Shown: piece by piece, positions 1-6,399 of the stretch
Position numbering within the stretch: position 1 is the stretch's first letter
Layout of the letters: the number at the start of each line of letters is the position of its first letter
Assembly (NCBI GenBank): GCA_900551775.1
Contig: URXI01000239.1
Location: 1-6,680 of the forward strand
From: an uncultured Eubacterium sp.
GTDB lineage: Bacteria > Bacillota > Clostridia > Peptostreptococcales > Anaerovoracaceae
DNA: 6,680 nucleotides
Reading direction: 5' to 3'
The notes under the pieces: model-generated
Databases searched by the model: none
Seen by the model: the letters and a program-made list of their open reading frames with translations, nothing else
What the model was told of the DNA's origin: nothing
Program-made: the position numbers and the translations under genes

Positions 1-567
1 CGGCTGCAATCTGATATGGTCGCCCTCGTTGTAGAAGGTCTTGACTGTGGCCTCGCTCTCAAAGCCATCGATCATGGCCACGACGATTTCTCCATTGCGG
101 GCGGTGTTCTGCTGTTCAACCAGAATCAGGTCGCCATCCATAATACCGACGTTGATCATGCTTTCCCCGCGAACGCGGAGCATGAAATTGTTCCCGGCGG
201 CATAACGGGCAGGTACAGGGAAGGTCTCTTCTATATTCTGTTCCGCCAAAATCGGCGTTCCGGCAGCAACGCGGCCGACGATAGGGATGTCGATGATGTC
301 TTCTCTCTCGGCAAGGTCTGCAGGTGCAGTTTCAGCCGGCATGGATTCTTCTTCCATATCCACGACCATCAAGGCTCTCGGTTTGGACGGATCCTTCTTG
401 AGAAAACCCTGTTTGACCAGACTCTCGATGTCCTTGTGTGCGGTGGATGTGGACTTGATGCCGATGGCTGTGCAGATTTCTCTGACGGTTGGAGGATAAC
501 CCTTGGTCTTGATCTCGTTCTTCATAAATGTCAATATCTTCTGTTCGCGTTCCTTTAAATTGGCCAT
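1..567 (-). CDS. lexA: LexA, SOS-response repressor and self-cleaving protease (3' end outside window)
   Basis: LexA represses DNA-damage genes and inactivates itself when activated RecA triggers autocleavage. The first 189 residues are visible; the usual length is about 200-210, so only the last 10-20 residues are missing beyond position 1. The winged helix-turn-helix lies at about residues 25-66, with a recognition region (STSTAHKDIESL, 39-50) and wing (DPSKPRAL, 59-66) typical of LexA. The cleavage site is the Ala102-Gly103 bond in VGRVAAGTP. The catalytic Ser136 is in RGESM and the catalytic Lys176 in ATVKTFY, so the peptidase dyad is intact. The ATG at 567 is preceded by a strong GGAGGAG ribosome binding site (577-583, 9 nt spacing). 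Transcription is divergent from the mrp operon, and a promoter with an overlapping SOS box lies just upstream, implying autoregulation. The identification is near certain. Confidence 0.97.
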   Translation of the reverse strand, partial: MANLKEREQKILTFMKNEIKTKGYPPTVREICTAIGIKSTSTAHKDIESLVKQGFLKKDPSKPRALMVVDMEEESMPAETAPADLAEREDIIDIPIVGRVAAGTPILAEQNIEETFPVPARYAAGNNFMLRVRGESMINVGIMDGDLILVEQQNTARNGEIVVAMIDGFESEATVKTFYNEGDHIRLQP

Positions 568-619
568 ATCCTGTCGCTCCTCCTCATTTACCTCAATATT
601 GTAATCAATCTCTGTTCGT

Positions 620-648
620 AGTATATCATAAGGCGAACAAAAAGTAAA
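620..648 (-). promoter_or_regulatory. Putative lexA promoter
   Basis: Read on the minus strand there is a -35 element TTTACT (643-648) and a -10 element TATACT (620-625) separated by exactly 17 nt. Each resembles the sigma-A consensus (4 of 6 and 5 of 6 matches). The start point would be near 613, giving a leader of about 45 nt before the lexA ATG at 567. The -35 element is overlapped by the predicted LexA box, as expected for an autorepressed lexA gene. The prediction is from sequence only. Confidence 0.65.
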
Positions 649-658
649 CATTTGTTCA
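645..658 (-). promoter_or_regulatory. LexA-binding site (SOS box)
   Basis: On the minus strand the 14-mer TGAACAAATGTTTA matches the Gram-positive SOS box CGAACRNRYGTTYG at 12 of 14 positions; only the two outermost bases differ. It overlaps the lexA -35 element, so bound LexA would block RNA polymerase. Further half-sites occur at 634-638 (CGAAC) and 614-618 (GTTCG), spaced 20 nt apart with the GTTC of the main box (654-657). The site is about 60 nt upstream of the mrp -35 element, so direct control of the mrp operon is not obvious. Confidence 0.7.
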
Positions 659-717
659 CGAAATGCACGTGGATTCCCCTCGAATTCTAAAAATTGGCAT
701 AACTGGTTGATAAAAAA

Positions 718-747
718 TTGACAGAGCTTTCGTTGATAATGTATAAT
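718..747 (+). promoter_or_regulatory. Sigma-A-type promoter of the mrp operon
   Basis: A perfect -35 hexamer TTGACA (718-723) and a perfect -10 hexamer TATAAT (742-747) are separated by 18 nt, one more than optimal. Transcription would begin near 754, leaving a leader of about 30 nt before the mrpE ATG at 785, with the ribosome binding site inside it. No other convincing promoter or terminator is seen between here and 6680, so this promoter probably drives the whole rightward operon. Confidence 0.8.
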
Positions 748-784
748 TATAGTATAGAAATTATAATTGGGGGAGTTTTCGAAT

Positions 785-1291
785 ATGTTCAAGAATTGGC
801 TGAAGACGACAATTTTATTATATGTGCTGTGGTACATTCTATCTGGGCGGACGGAATCTAAATTTCTCATGCTGGGATTGATTTCTTCCATGGTTATCGC
901 TTCGCTCTGTCAGCCCATGCTGTACATCGACAACAGACTTGAGAACCGAAAACATTTTATTTTGGATCTACATTATATTAAGTTTATCGGTTATTGGATC
1001 TGGCTCCTGGGTGAAATCGTAAAATCCAGTCTTTCTGTCTGCCATCTGATCATCAAGAAAAAAATCGAAATCGACCCGCAAGTCATTCAATTTCAATGTC
1101 ATTTCAAAAACCCAATTGCAACGACGCTCTTTGTCAATTCTATCATACTGACGCCCAGCACCGTGACTGTCAATGTAGACTCAAATAACGTATTTACAGT
1201 TCATGCACTCACGGTGGAAGCTGCGGAGGATCTGCTGGGAGGAGAGATGCAGCGGCGCATTGCTAAGGTGTTCGATGAGTTTAATTCATAA
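785..1291 (+). CDS. mrpE: Mrp/Mnh Na+/H+ antiporter subunit E (MbhA-like)
   Basis: This is a small membrane subunit of the multi-subunit cation/proton antiporter, equivalent to MbhA of membrane-bound hydrogenases. The product has 168 residues, the usual size. Hydrophobic helices cover about residues 8-22, 27-46 and 55-78. A soluble C-terminal domain follows, with the family pattern of an aliphatic strand, 'SIILTPSTVTV' and then 'VHALT', matching the MNHE family. I chose ATG 785 because GGGGGAG (769-775) sits 9 nt upstream as its ribosome binding site. An in-frame TTG at 767 would place the start on top of that site and adds nothing family-like. It is the first gene of the operon, and mrpF starts 19 nt after its stop. 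Subunit E is thought to matter for assembly and activity more than for forming the ion path itself. Confidence 0.93.
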   Translation: MFKNWLKTTILLYVLWYILSGRTESKFLMLGLISSMVIASLCQPMLYIDNRLENRKHFILDLHYIKFIGYWIWLLGEIVKSSLSVCHLIIKKKIEIDPQVIQFQCHFKNPIATTLFVNSIILTPSTVTVNVDSNNVFTVHALTVEAAEDLLGGEMQRRIAKVFDEFNS

Positions 1292-1310
1292 GTAGATATG
1301 GAGTGAATGT

Positions 1311-1583
1311 ATGAATCTAGTTTTTAAAGTTTTGATGTACGGTACGATCTTTATCATAGGAGTCATGCTTTTTCGCGTTTTTCGCGGGCCGTCGGTATTT
1401 GACCGGCTCAACGGCATGTTCGTCATCGGCCTTGACGTCATCGTAGTCCTGCTTCTGGTAGGATATACAGATGGGCGGCAGGACATGTATATCGACATCG
1501 CAATCTCCTATGGAGTATTGGGGTTCATCACATCCGTTATTGTTGCCAAGTTCATAGGAGGGAAGGGGAGTCATGATGATTAG
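1311..1583 (+). CDS. mrpF: Mrp/Mnh Na+/H+ antiporter subunit F (MbhB-like)
   Basis: This 90-residue membrane protein has three predicted helices (about 4-22, 36-52 and 62-81). The signature is the first loop RGPSVFDRLNG (25-35) followed by an in-membrane Asp42 (GLDVIVV) and the 'YIDIAISYGVLGF' stretch (60-72), which match the MnhF/MrpF family (PF04066-type). MrpF works with E and G in the cation-handling half of the complex and corresponds to MbhB. A GGAGTGA ribosome binding site (1300-1306) precedes the ATG. Its last 11 nt overlap mrpG, which indicates translational coupling. Confidence 0.93.
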   Translation: MNLVFKVLMYGTIFIIGVMLFRVFRGPSVFDRLNGMFVIGLDVIVVLLLVGYTDGRQDMYIDIAISYGVLGFITSVIVAKFIGGKGSHDD

Positions 1584-1899
1584 AGAGGTTATTACCGCCA
1601 TTCTGCTGATTCTCGGCTTTATCTTTTTAGCATTCTCTGCTCTCGGCGTCATGCGGCTGCCCGATTTCTATACGAGACTTCACTCTTCGGGAATCGGAGA
1701 GACCCTGGGCGTCGTGCTGATCGGCCTGGGCTTGATTATTTATGAGGGATTCAATATATTGTCGGCTAAAATTCTGCTGATCATGGTATCCATATTCCTG
1801 GTAAATCCGGTGGGAACACACCTGATTGGGAAGGCTGCCATGGAATCAGGATACAAACCTTGGGAGGAGGAAGATAAAGATGCAAGCATTTCTGATTGA
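1573..1899 (+). CDS. mrpG: Mrp/Mnh Na+/H+ antiporter subunit G (MbhC-like)
   Basis: The product is 108 residues with three predicted helices (about 5-25, 43-57 and 62-80) and a charged C-terminal tail. The motif GVMRLPDFYTRLH (25-37) followed by GETLGV (42-47) is the hallmark of MnhG/MrpG (family pattern GxxRLPDxYxRLHA...TLG). Two consecutive ATG codons (1573 and 1576) could each serve as the start; GGAAGGGGAG (1560-1569) is the ribosome binding site. The gene overlaps mrpF by 11 nt and the next gene by 20 nt. It is equivalent to MbhC of membrane-bound hydrogenases. In bacterial Mrp operons E-F-G normally come last; here they come first, as in MBH and many archaeal clusters. Confidence 0.93.
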   Translation: MMIREVITAILLILGFIFLAFSALGVMRLPDFYTRLHSSGIGETLGVVLIGLGLIIYEGFNILSAKILLIMVSIFLVNPVGTHLIGKAAMESGYKPWEEEDKDASISD

Positions 1900-2122
1900 G
1901 GCAATTCTGCTTTTATTTCTGATCGCGATTACCATCGTCATCATTTTGAACAAAGATCTATTGGCGTCTGTTATCATTTACTGCGTGTTCAGCTTTTGTA
2001 CCATGCTTCTTTACATCATGATGGGAGCGCCGGACGTCGCTTTTACAGAAGCCGTTATTGGTGTCATTTCAACGATTTACTTTGTTATAGCAATTCGGAC
2101 GACGGACAGGTGGTGTAAATAA
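1880..2122 (+). CDS. DUF4040 / MbhD-like subunit (detached part of the MrpA C-terminus)
   Basis: The product has 80 residues and three predicted helices (about 4-22, 27-47 and 56-72). The motif MGAPDVAFTEAVIG (48-61) matches the DUF4040/MbhD family, which in Bacillus-type Mrp is fused near the C-terminus of MrpA ('APDVA-T' motif). Glu57 lies in the membrane part, a position family knowledge links to ion translocation. I place the start at ATG 1880, with the ribosome binding site GGGAGGAGG (1862-1870) 9 nt upstream. An in-frame TTG at 1826 would add 18 hydrophilic residues out of the mrpG coding region with no family match. The gene overlaps mrpG by 20 nt and the next gene by 1 nt (TAATG). A gene symbol such as mbhD would imply a hydrogenase that is not proven here. 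Confidence 0.9.
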   Translation: MQAFLIEAILLLFLIAITIVIILNKDLLASVIIYCVFSFCTMLLYIMMGAPDVAFTEAVIGVISTIYFVIAIRTTDRWCK

Positions 2123-2889
2123 TGAAGGGCAACAAGAAAAAAGTTGCAGGCATGATGATGCTTGTCATTATTGTCATCATCTGCTGGGGGCTGATTGACC
2201 TTCTGCCGACCATCGGTGATCCGGATTCGGCACCAAACACACATATTTCCAAAGTTTTTATCGAAGAAGGACCGGAGCAGACCGATGCGGCAAACCTGGT
2301 TACAGGCGTTCTGGCGGATTATCGAGGTTTTGATACGTTCCTGGAGACGACAGTGATGTACCTGGCTGGTTTCGCTGTTGCCATGGTGCTCTCTAACTGG
2401 CTGCGAAAGCATTGGAATGCAGACATTTTTCGCGCTACAGAGTCCTTCGGCGGCATCGACGTCAAAGTGACCATGCCGTTTATCATTCTCTTTCTGCTGC
2501 TCTATGCCGCCTATGTGCTTTTCCACGGGGAAGTCAGCCTGGGAGGAGGATTTCAGGCGGGCGCACTGATTGCATTGGCCTTTATTCTCTACACGCTGAT
2601 TGGAAATCTGGAACTGAATACTGTCATGCTGACGCAGCATTTTGCCGTCTGTGTGGGCGGAATCGGTGTTATGATCTACGGCGTCACGGGACTTCTGCCG
2701 TTGTTTTACGGGGGAAAATTTCTGGAGTATTCAAAATTACCGTTCTATGTAGAGGAGACAGCGCAGCTGCACTCTATCGGAATTATCTTTATCGAGACAG
2801 GCGTTACCATCTGCGTGATGGCGACAATCATTACGATCCTGGAAGCCGTATTAGAAAGGAACAGCTTATATGATGACAGAAATAAATAG
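2122..2889 (+). CDS. mrpB: Composite MbhE-like / MnhB subunit of cation antiporter
   Basis: This 255-residue protein joins two modules that are often separate. Residues 1-95 match MbhE, the extreme C-terminal part of MrpA: a first helix (9-29), the motif GDPDSAPNTHIS (32-43), the conserved NLVTGVLADYRGFDT (58-72) and a second helix (77-93). Residues 105-250 are an MnhB/MrpB domain: ESFGGID, four helices, HGEVSLGGGFQAG (135-147) and the late ETGVTICVM stretch. The usual family loop is close to HGHxxPGGGFxGG, so Glu137 and Leu140 are departures from what I remember. The start codon overlaps the preceding stop by one base (TAATG), with AGGTGG (2108-2113) as a ribosome binding site, so translation is likely coupled. 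The protein sits in the cation-translocating module between the DUF4040 subunit and MrpC. The gene symbol reflects only the C-terminal domain. Confidence 0.9.
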   Translation: MKGNKKKVAGMMMLVIIVIICWGLIDLLPTIGDPDSAPNTHISKVFIEEGPEQTDAANLVTGVLADYRGFDTFLETTVMYLAGFAVAMVLSNWLRKHWNADIFRATESFGGIDVKVTMPFIILFLLLYAAYVLFHGEVSLGGGFQAGALIALAFILYTLIGNLELNTVMLTQHFAVCVGGIGVMIYGVTGLLPLFYGGKFLEYSKLPFYVEETAQLHSIGIIFIETGVTICVMATIITILEAVLERNSLYDDRNK

Positions 2890-3253
2890 TTTTCTTGCTG
2901 AAAAAGGTATCTACATGCTGACCGTTATCCTGTTCTTTCTGGGCATGTTCGGTATGGCGACTTGTGGAAATTACATGAAGAAACTGATGTGTATGAACAT
3001 CATGCAGATCGCAGTGATATTCTTCTTTCTCTGCCTCGGACAGAAGAGCGGGGGAACGATTCCCGTCACCATAGCGGGACTCCTGAATTCTGAAGACTAT
3101 ATCAACCCGCTGCCCCATGCACTGATGCTGACAGCTATCGTGGTCAGCCTGGGGACGACGGGGCTGGGACTTGCGCTGCTGATGCGAGTCAAAGACAAGT
3201 ATGGAAGTATTGAAGAAGAGGTGGTTATCAAAAAGGGGGATAAAGAAAAATGA
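2870..3253 (+). CDS. mrpC: Mrp/Mnh Na+/H+ antiporter subunit C (NuoK/MbhG-like)
   Basis: The product has 127 residues, with three predicted helices (about 13-32, 38-57 and 84-106) and a lysine/glutamate-rich tail. MrpC is homologous to NuoK of complex I and MbhG of membrane-bound hydrogenases and links the D-type channels to the rest of the membrane arm. The motif NPLPHALMLTAIVVS (79-93) is the family signature, and the helix 2 sequence NYMKKLMCMNIMQ (34-46) matches the NuoK-like 'R/K-L-x-G-x-x' region. Tandem ATGs at 2870 and 2873 follow the ribosome binding site AAAGGA (2855-2860). The gene overlaps the upstream gene by 20 nt and mrpD by 4 nt (ATGA), both signs of translational coupling. 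Confidence 0.93.
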   Translation: MMTEINSFLAEKGIYMLTVILFFLGMFGMATCGNYMKKLMCMNIMQIAVIFFFLCLGQKSGGTIPVTIAGLLNSEDYINPLPHALMLTAIVVSLGTTGLGLALLMRVKDKYGSIEEEVVIKKGDKEK

Positions 3254-4728
3254 TGGAAAATCTCCCCGTTTTGATCGTCATCTGTCCTTTGATGGGGGCG
3301 ATGTTGTGTCCGATTATCTGTTACTTCAATCGAAATATCGGAAAATGGCTGACCACATGTGCAATGAGCGCTTCTCTGATCATGGCAGTCATGCAGCTGG
3401 CCCGCATCATAAAATACGGCGAAATCCACTATTGGTTTGGTAACTGGAAACCGCCTTATGGCATTGAGTTTGCGTTGGATTCTCTCAATGGAGTCATCGT
3501 CGTACTGATCTGCATCATGGGTCTGATCAGCACCATTTACAGCATGCCTTTTTTTGATGGCTTCAGCCGTTTTAAGACGGCAGGCTATTATTCCATCCTG
3601 TCCCTTTTGGTCACAGGCCTTCTTGGCATGTCTTCCACAGGCGACGTTTTTAATCTATATGTTTTTCTTGAAATCACATCCTTATCGGGTTATACGTTGA
3701 TCGCCATGGGCGGAGACAAGGGCGCATTGTCAGCCTTTCGCTACCTGCTGATTGGTACCATCGGTGCTTCTTTCTATTTGTTAGGAGTAGCCTTTATCTA
3801 CGGCGAAACTGGTACGCTGAATATGGCTGATATGGCAGGCCTTGTCGGACCTGTTCTAGGATCAGGCACCACCATGGTAGCCATGGTCTTCTTTGTTGTA
3901 GGCTTCGGCATCAAAATGGCTCTCTTCCCTCTCCATGGATGGCAGCCGGCAGCTTATACCAATGCTCATCCCGGTGCAGCCCCGGTCATTGCCGGTATTA
4001 TGGGAAAAGTTCCTGCCTATGCCATGCTGCGTTTTTTCTATTTCGTCTTCAATGCGAACAAAGAGCTGGTAGGCGATTTTATGCTGGTGGTCGGTACCAT
4101 GGCAGCGGCAGGTATGATCTACGGTTCCATCAAAGCGCTGCAGCAGAAGGATATGCGCAGTATGCTGGCCTATTCCAGCATCGCCCAGATGGGTTATATC
4201 GGCATCGGTATCGCCATGGGTGATCTCTACGGTCTGATCGGTGCTGTATTACATATCATCGTCCATTCTTTTATGAAGGGCGGTCTGTTCTTCTGCGTGG
4301 GGGCGATTCAATACAGATATGGAGTCACTCGCCTGGGCCAATTGGGACAGTTACACAAGCAGATGCCAAAGACGGTGGCGGTCATGGTTCTCTGCTCTCT
4401 ATCCATGGTGGGCATCCCGCCGCTGGCTGGATTCTTCAGCAAATGGGACCTGGCCATCGGAGCAGCCACAGCGGGAGAGTATATTTATATCGCGGTACTC
4501 GTTGCCAGCAGCCTGCTCAACGCAATCTATTTCTTCAGACTGTTTGAACAGATTTTCATGGATGCTGCACCTGTTCGCGAAGAGCTGCACCCTGAAATGA
4601 AGGGGGAACTGCCTTGGCGCATGATGCTTCCGATTATCATCTGCGGTATCGGTGTCATCGCACTGGGCGTCTGCAATGTCTGGTTTATTAATCTGCTTTC
4701 ATCAGTAATTATGGGGGTGACGCAATGA
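3250..4728 (+). CDS. mrpD: Mrp/Mnh Na+/H+ antiporter subunit D (NuoM/N/MbhH-like proton channel)
   Basis: This intact 492-residue protein is of normal length for MrpD, with about 14 predicted membrane helices. It belongs to the complex I NuoL/M/N antiporter-like family (proton-conducting membrane transporter). Conserved channel residues are visible: Glu141 in the helix 5 sequence YVFLEITSLSGY; Lys222 in IKMALFPLHGW; Lys253 in GKVPAYAMLR; His335, His339 and Lys343 in LHIIVHSFMKGGLFF; and Lys398 in AGFFSKWDLA. By family knowledge these form the proton path through two half-channels. A GGGGGA ribosome binding site (about 3235-3240) precedes the tandem start ATGATG. It overlaps mrpC by 4 nt and the next gene by 4 nt. 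It is the first of three D-type subunits in this operon. Confidence 0.95.
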   Translation: MMENLPVLIVICPLMGAMLCPIICYFNRNIGKWLTTCAMSASLIMAVMQLARIIKYGEIHYWFGNWKPPYGIEFALDSLNGVIVVLICIMGLISTIYSMPFFDGFSRFKTAGYYSILSLLVTGLLGMSSTGDVFNLYVFLEITSLSGYTLIAMGGDKGALSAFRYLLIGTIGASFYLLGVAFIYGETGTLNMADMAGLVGPVLGSGTTMVAMVFFVVGFGIKMALFPLHGWQPAAYTNAHPGAAPVIAGIMGKVPAYAMLRFFYFVFNANKELVGDFMLVVGTMAAAGMIYGSIKALQQKDMRSMLAYSSIAQMGYIGIGIAMGDLYGLIGAVLHIIVHSFMKGGLFFCVGAIQYRYGVTRLGQLGQLHKQMPKTVAVMVLCSLSMVGIPPLAGFFSKWDLAIGAATAGEYIYIAVLVASSLLNAIYFFRLFEQIFMDAAPVREELHPEMKGELPWRMMLPIIICGIGVIALGVCNVWFINLLSSVIMGVTQ

Positions 4729-6237
4729 TACAAACTGTTTTAGACTATCGGCCTGTCATCGCAGTCTTTGTCTCCATGATTGCGGCTGCTCTGATTTTGA
4801 TCAGAGGGAATCATATCAGTGCAAATCGGCGGGAGGCCATTACTTTTGGCGCTGCTGTCATCAAAGCACTCTGTGTGTTCTCCATGGTACCGCAGGTATT
4901 GGCTGGTCAGGATTTTGACATCGTTCTCTTTGAAATCGCCGGCGGCATCAGCCTGGAGCGCAGGGATGGTTTTCGGCTGCGTCGCTTCGGGTCTTTGGAT
5001 TCTGACGTCCGTCTATTCCATCGGCTATATGAGGGGACATCAAGAAAAAAATCAGACAGGTTATTTTGCTGCTTTTGCCATGTGTCTCTGTGGCGCCATC
5101 GGCATCTGTTTTGCTGCCAACCTGTTAACCTTCTTTATCTTTTACGAGATACTGACTGTGGCGACCTATCCCCTGGTCGTTCATTACAGAGACAAAAAGG
5201 GAAAGTTGTCAGGAAGGAAGTATTTGATTTACACCCTCAGCAGCGGACAGTTGTTCCTGGCAGGCATCGTGTTTTTGTACGTATCGTGCGGCACCTTGGA
5301 TTTTCAGCCAGGAGGATTTGTGGAACATTCTCTCTCCAAAGGGATGACGGCACTGGCCTTTTTCCTGGTGATTATAGGCGGAGCCGTCAAAGCCGGGGTT
5401 ATGCCGCTGCACAGCTGGCTGCCAGCAGCTATGGTTGCGCCGACACCGGTCAGTGCACTGCTTCATGCGGTGGCAGTGGTGAAAGCGGGTGCCTTCTGCG
5501 TGATCAGAATCGTCGGTTATACCTTTGGTCCTGAGGTCTGCAGCTGGAGCGGGGCAACGGATGTCCTGGCATGGATTGCGGTGTGTACGATATTGCTTTC
5601 TTCACTGATCGCCATGCAGAAGGATAATCTGAAGGCCAGGCTCGCCTATTCTACGGTAGGGCAGCTTTCCTACATCGTTCTGGGCGTATGCATTTTGACG
5701 CCGTCCAGCATGGCGGGCGCTATGTACCATATCGTGGCGCACGCATTTATGAAAATCACCTTGTTTATGTGTGCGGGCGCAATCTTTGTAACGACGCAAA
5801 AAGCCGAAATCAGCGATATGCGGGGGATTGGCAGGCGGATGCCTTTGACCATGACTGCGTTTACCATTGCATCCATAGGAATTGCCGGTATGCCGTTTAT
5901 GGTCGGCTTTGTGAGCAAGATGAGCATCATAGAGGGTGCGGCAGAGATCGGCCAGCCGTTTTTCATTGTGACCCTCATTGCCAGCGCACTGCTCAGTTTG
6001 ACGTATCTGGTTCCCGTGTGCTACATTGCATTTTCGAAGAGAAACATCAATTCCGATTTTCTGGATTACCCTGCAGGCACGGTGTTGGAGGGCGAAGCCA
6101 ACAAAGCGATGCTGATACCGCTGCTCTTGACAGCGTGTATTTCAATCTTATTGGGAATTATGCCTAACGCCGGCCCCCATCTGCTGCAGTTGGCAGAAAT
6201 GGCCGCCCAGTCGATCTTTCAAGGGGGTGGAATGTAA
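4725..6237 (+). pseudogene. Second MrpD-like antiporter subunit, frameshifted
   Basis: The N-terminal 77 codons (4725-4955) read in one frame and encode typical D-type sequence: an N-terminal helix, then AAVIKALCVFSMVPQVLAG (residues 43-61) and FEIAGGISL. From about 4957 to the TAA at 6235-6237 the homologous sequence continues one frame further on (AGMVFGCVASGLWILTSVYS, then 406 more residues). Family members have roughly seven residues between the 'ISL' and 'GMVF' equivalents; here only 7 nt remain, so about 14 nt are missing and the shift is not a single-base slip. Downstream channel residues are intact: Glu (codon 5146) in FFIFYEI, Lys (5389) in GAVKAGVMPLH, Lys (5482), the HIVAHAFMK stretch with Lys at 5752, and Lys (5917) in FVSKMSI. 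Start ATG 4725 overlaps the mrpD stop (ATGA). Unbroken it would be about 508 residues. It could be a true lesion, a strain variant or an assembly error. Confidence 0.85.
4955..4968 (+). promoter_or_regulatory. Possible internal ribosome binding site and ATG after the frameshift
   Basis: GGAG (4955-4958) lies 7 nt before an ATG (4966-4968) that is in frame with the long downstream part of the broken antiporter gene. If used, it would yield a 423-residue protein (4966-6237) lacking about 80 N-terminal residues, i.e. the first helices, but keeping all the recognisable channel lysines and the helix 5 glutamate. The match is short and may be chance. Nothing in the sequence proves it is used. Confidence 0.25.
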
Positions 6238-6399
6238 ATGATGCTGATGTTTATCAAATATGCGGCCATCGGCTTTGGCTCTGGATTTATACTGATTGTC
6301 CTGTCAAAAGTGATTCTGGCTGCCATTTTGCAGAGAAAACCGGATTACTATGACGACCAATACGACCAATTTGATCAGGGAGGTGAAGAGAATGGCTGA
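6238..6399 (+). CDS. Small single-pass membrane protein, unrecognised
   Basis: The product has 53 residues. A short N-terminus (MMLMFIKY) leads into one hydrophobic helix (about residues 9-33), then a basic QRK and a hydrophilic acidic tail rich in Asp, Tyr and Gln (37-53). I do not recognise a family. It starts directly after the stop of the preceding gene (zero gap) with a strong AAGGGGGTGG ribosome binding site (6221-6230), and overlaps the next gene by 8 nt. That tight placement argues that it is a real operon member. Start codons at 6238, 6241 and 6247 are possible; 6238 has the best spacing (7 nt). By position it may be an accessory or assembly subunit between two D-type channels. That is inference only. 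Confidence 0.7.
   Translation: MMLMFIKYAAIGFGSGFILIVLSKVILAAILQRKPDYYDDQYDQFDQGGEENG
6353..6370 (+). repeat. 9-bp tandem duplication, ACGACCAAT x2
   Basis: Two perfect adjacent copies of ACGACCAAT (6353-6361 and 6362-6370) lie within the acidic tail of the small membrane protein, followed by a degenerate third unit (TTGATCAGG). In protein terms the unit gives DDQ, YDQ, FDQ. The repeat length is a multiple of three, so copy-number change would keep the frame. Confidence 0.6.

Noticed and set aside
1..558. Plus-strand open frame from 16 to 558
   Set aside because: It is antisense to lexA, whose protein sequence is unmistakable on the minus strand.
742..768. AT-rich inverted repeat (TATAATT / AATTATA) in the mrp leader as an operator or terminator
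   Set aside because: The arms are only A/T and coincide with the -10 region; the stem would be very weak and no T-tract terminator context exists.
767..784. TTG start at 767 for mrpE
   Set aside because: It would place the start on the GGGGGAG ribosome binding site that serves ATG 785, and the extra residues add no family similarity.
2077..2640. Antisense 187-residue open frame on the minus strand
   Set aside because: It lies wholly opposite well-supported subunit genes, has no ribosome binding site or family-like motifs, and is a shadow of codon bias.
4819..4956. Upstream extension of the downstream antiporter frame from a GTG at 4819
   Set aside because: The 46 residues encoded there have no helix pattern or family match, whereas the overlapping frame from 4725 encodes convincing D-type N-terminal sequence.
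5045..5051. A7 run as the cause of the frameshift or a programmed slippage site
   Set aside because: Family-like sequence is in the same frame both before (SVYSIGYMRG) and after (GYFAAFAM) the run; the frame change lies about 90 nt earlier, where no slippery heptamer is seen.
4956..5534. Continuation of the 4725 frame to a stop at 5534 as a 269-residue protein
   Set aside because: After codon 77 the product becomes Arg/Ser-rich and loses membrane helices, while the neighbouring frame carries the family motifs. It is out-of-frame read-through.
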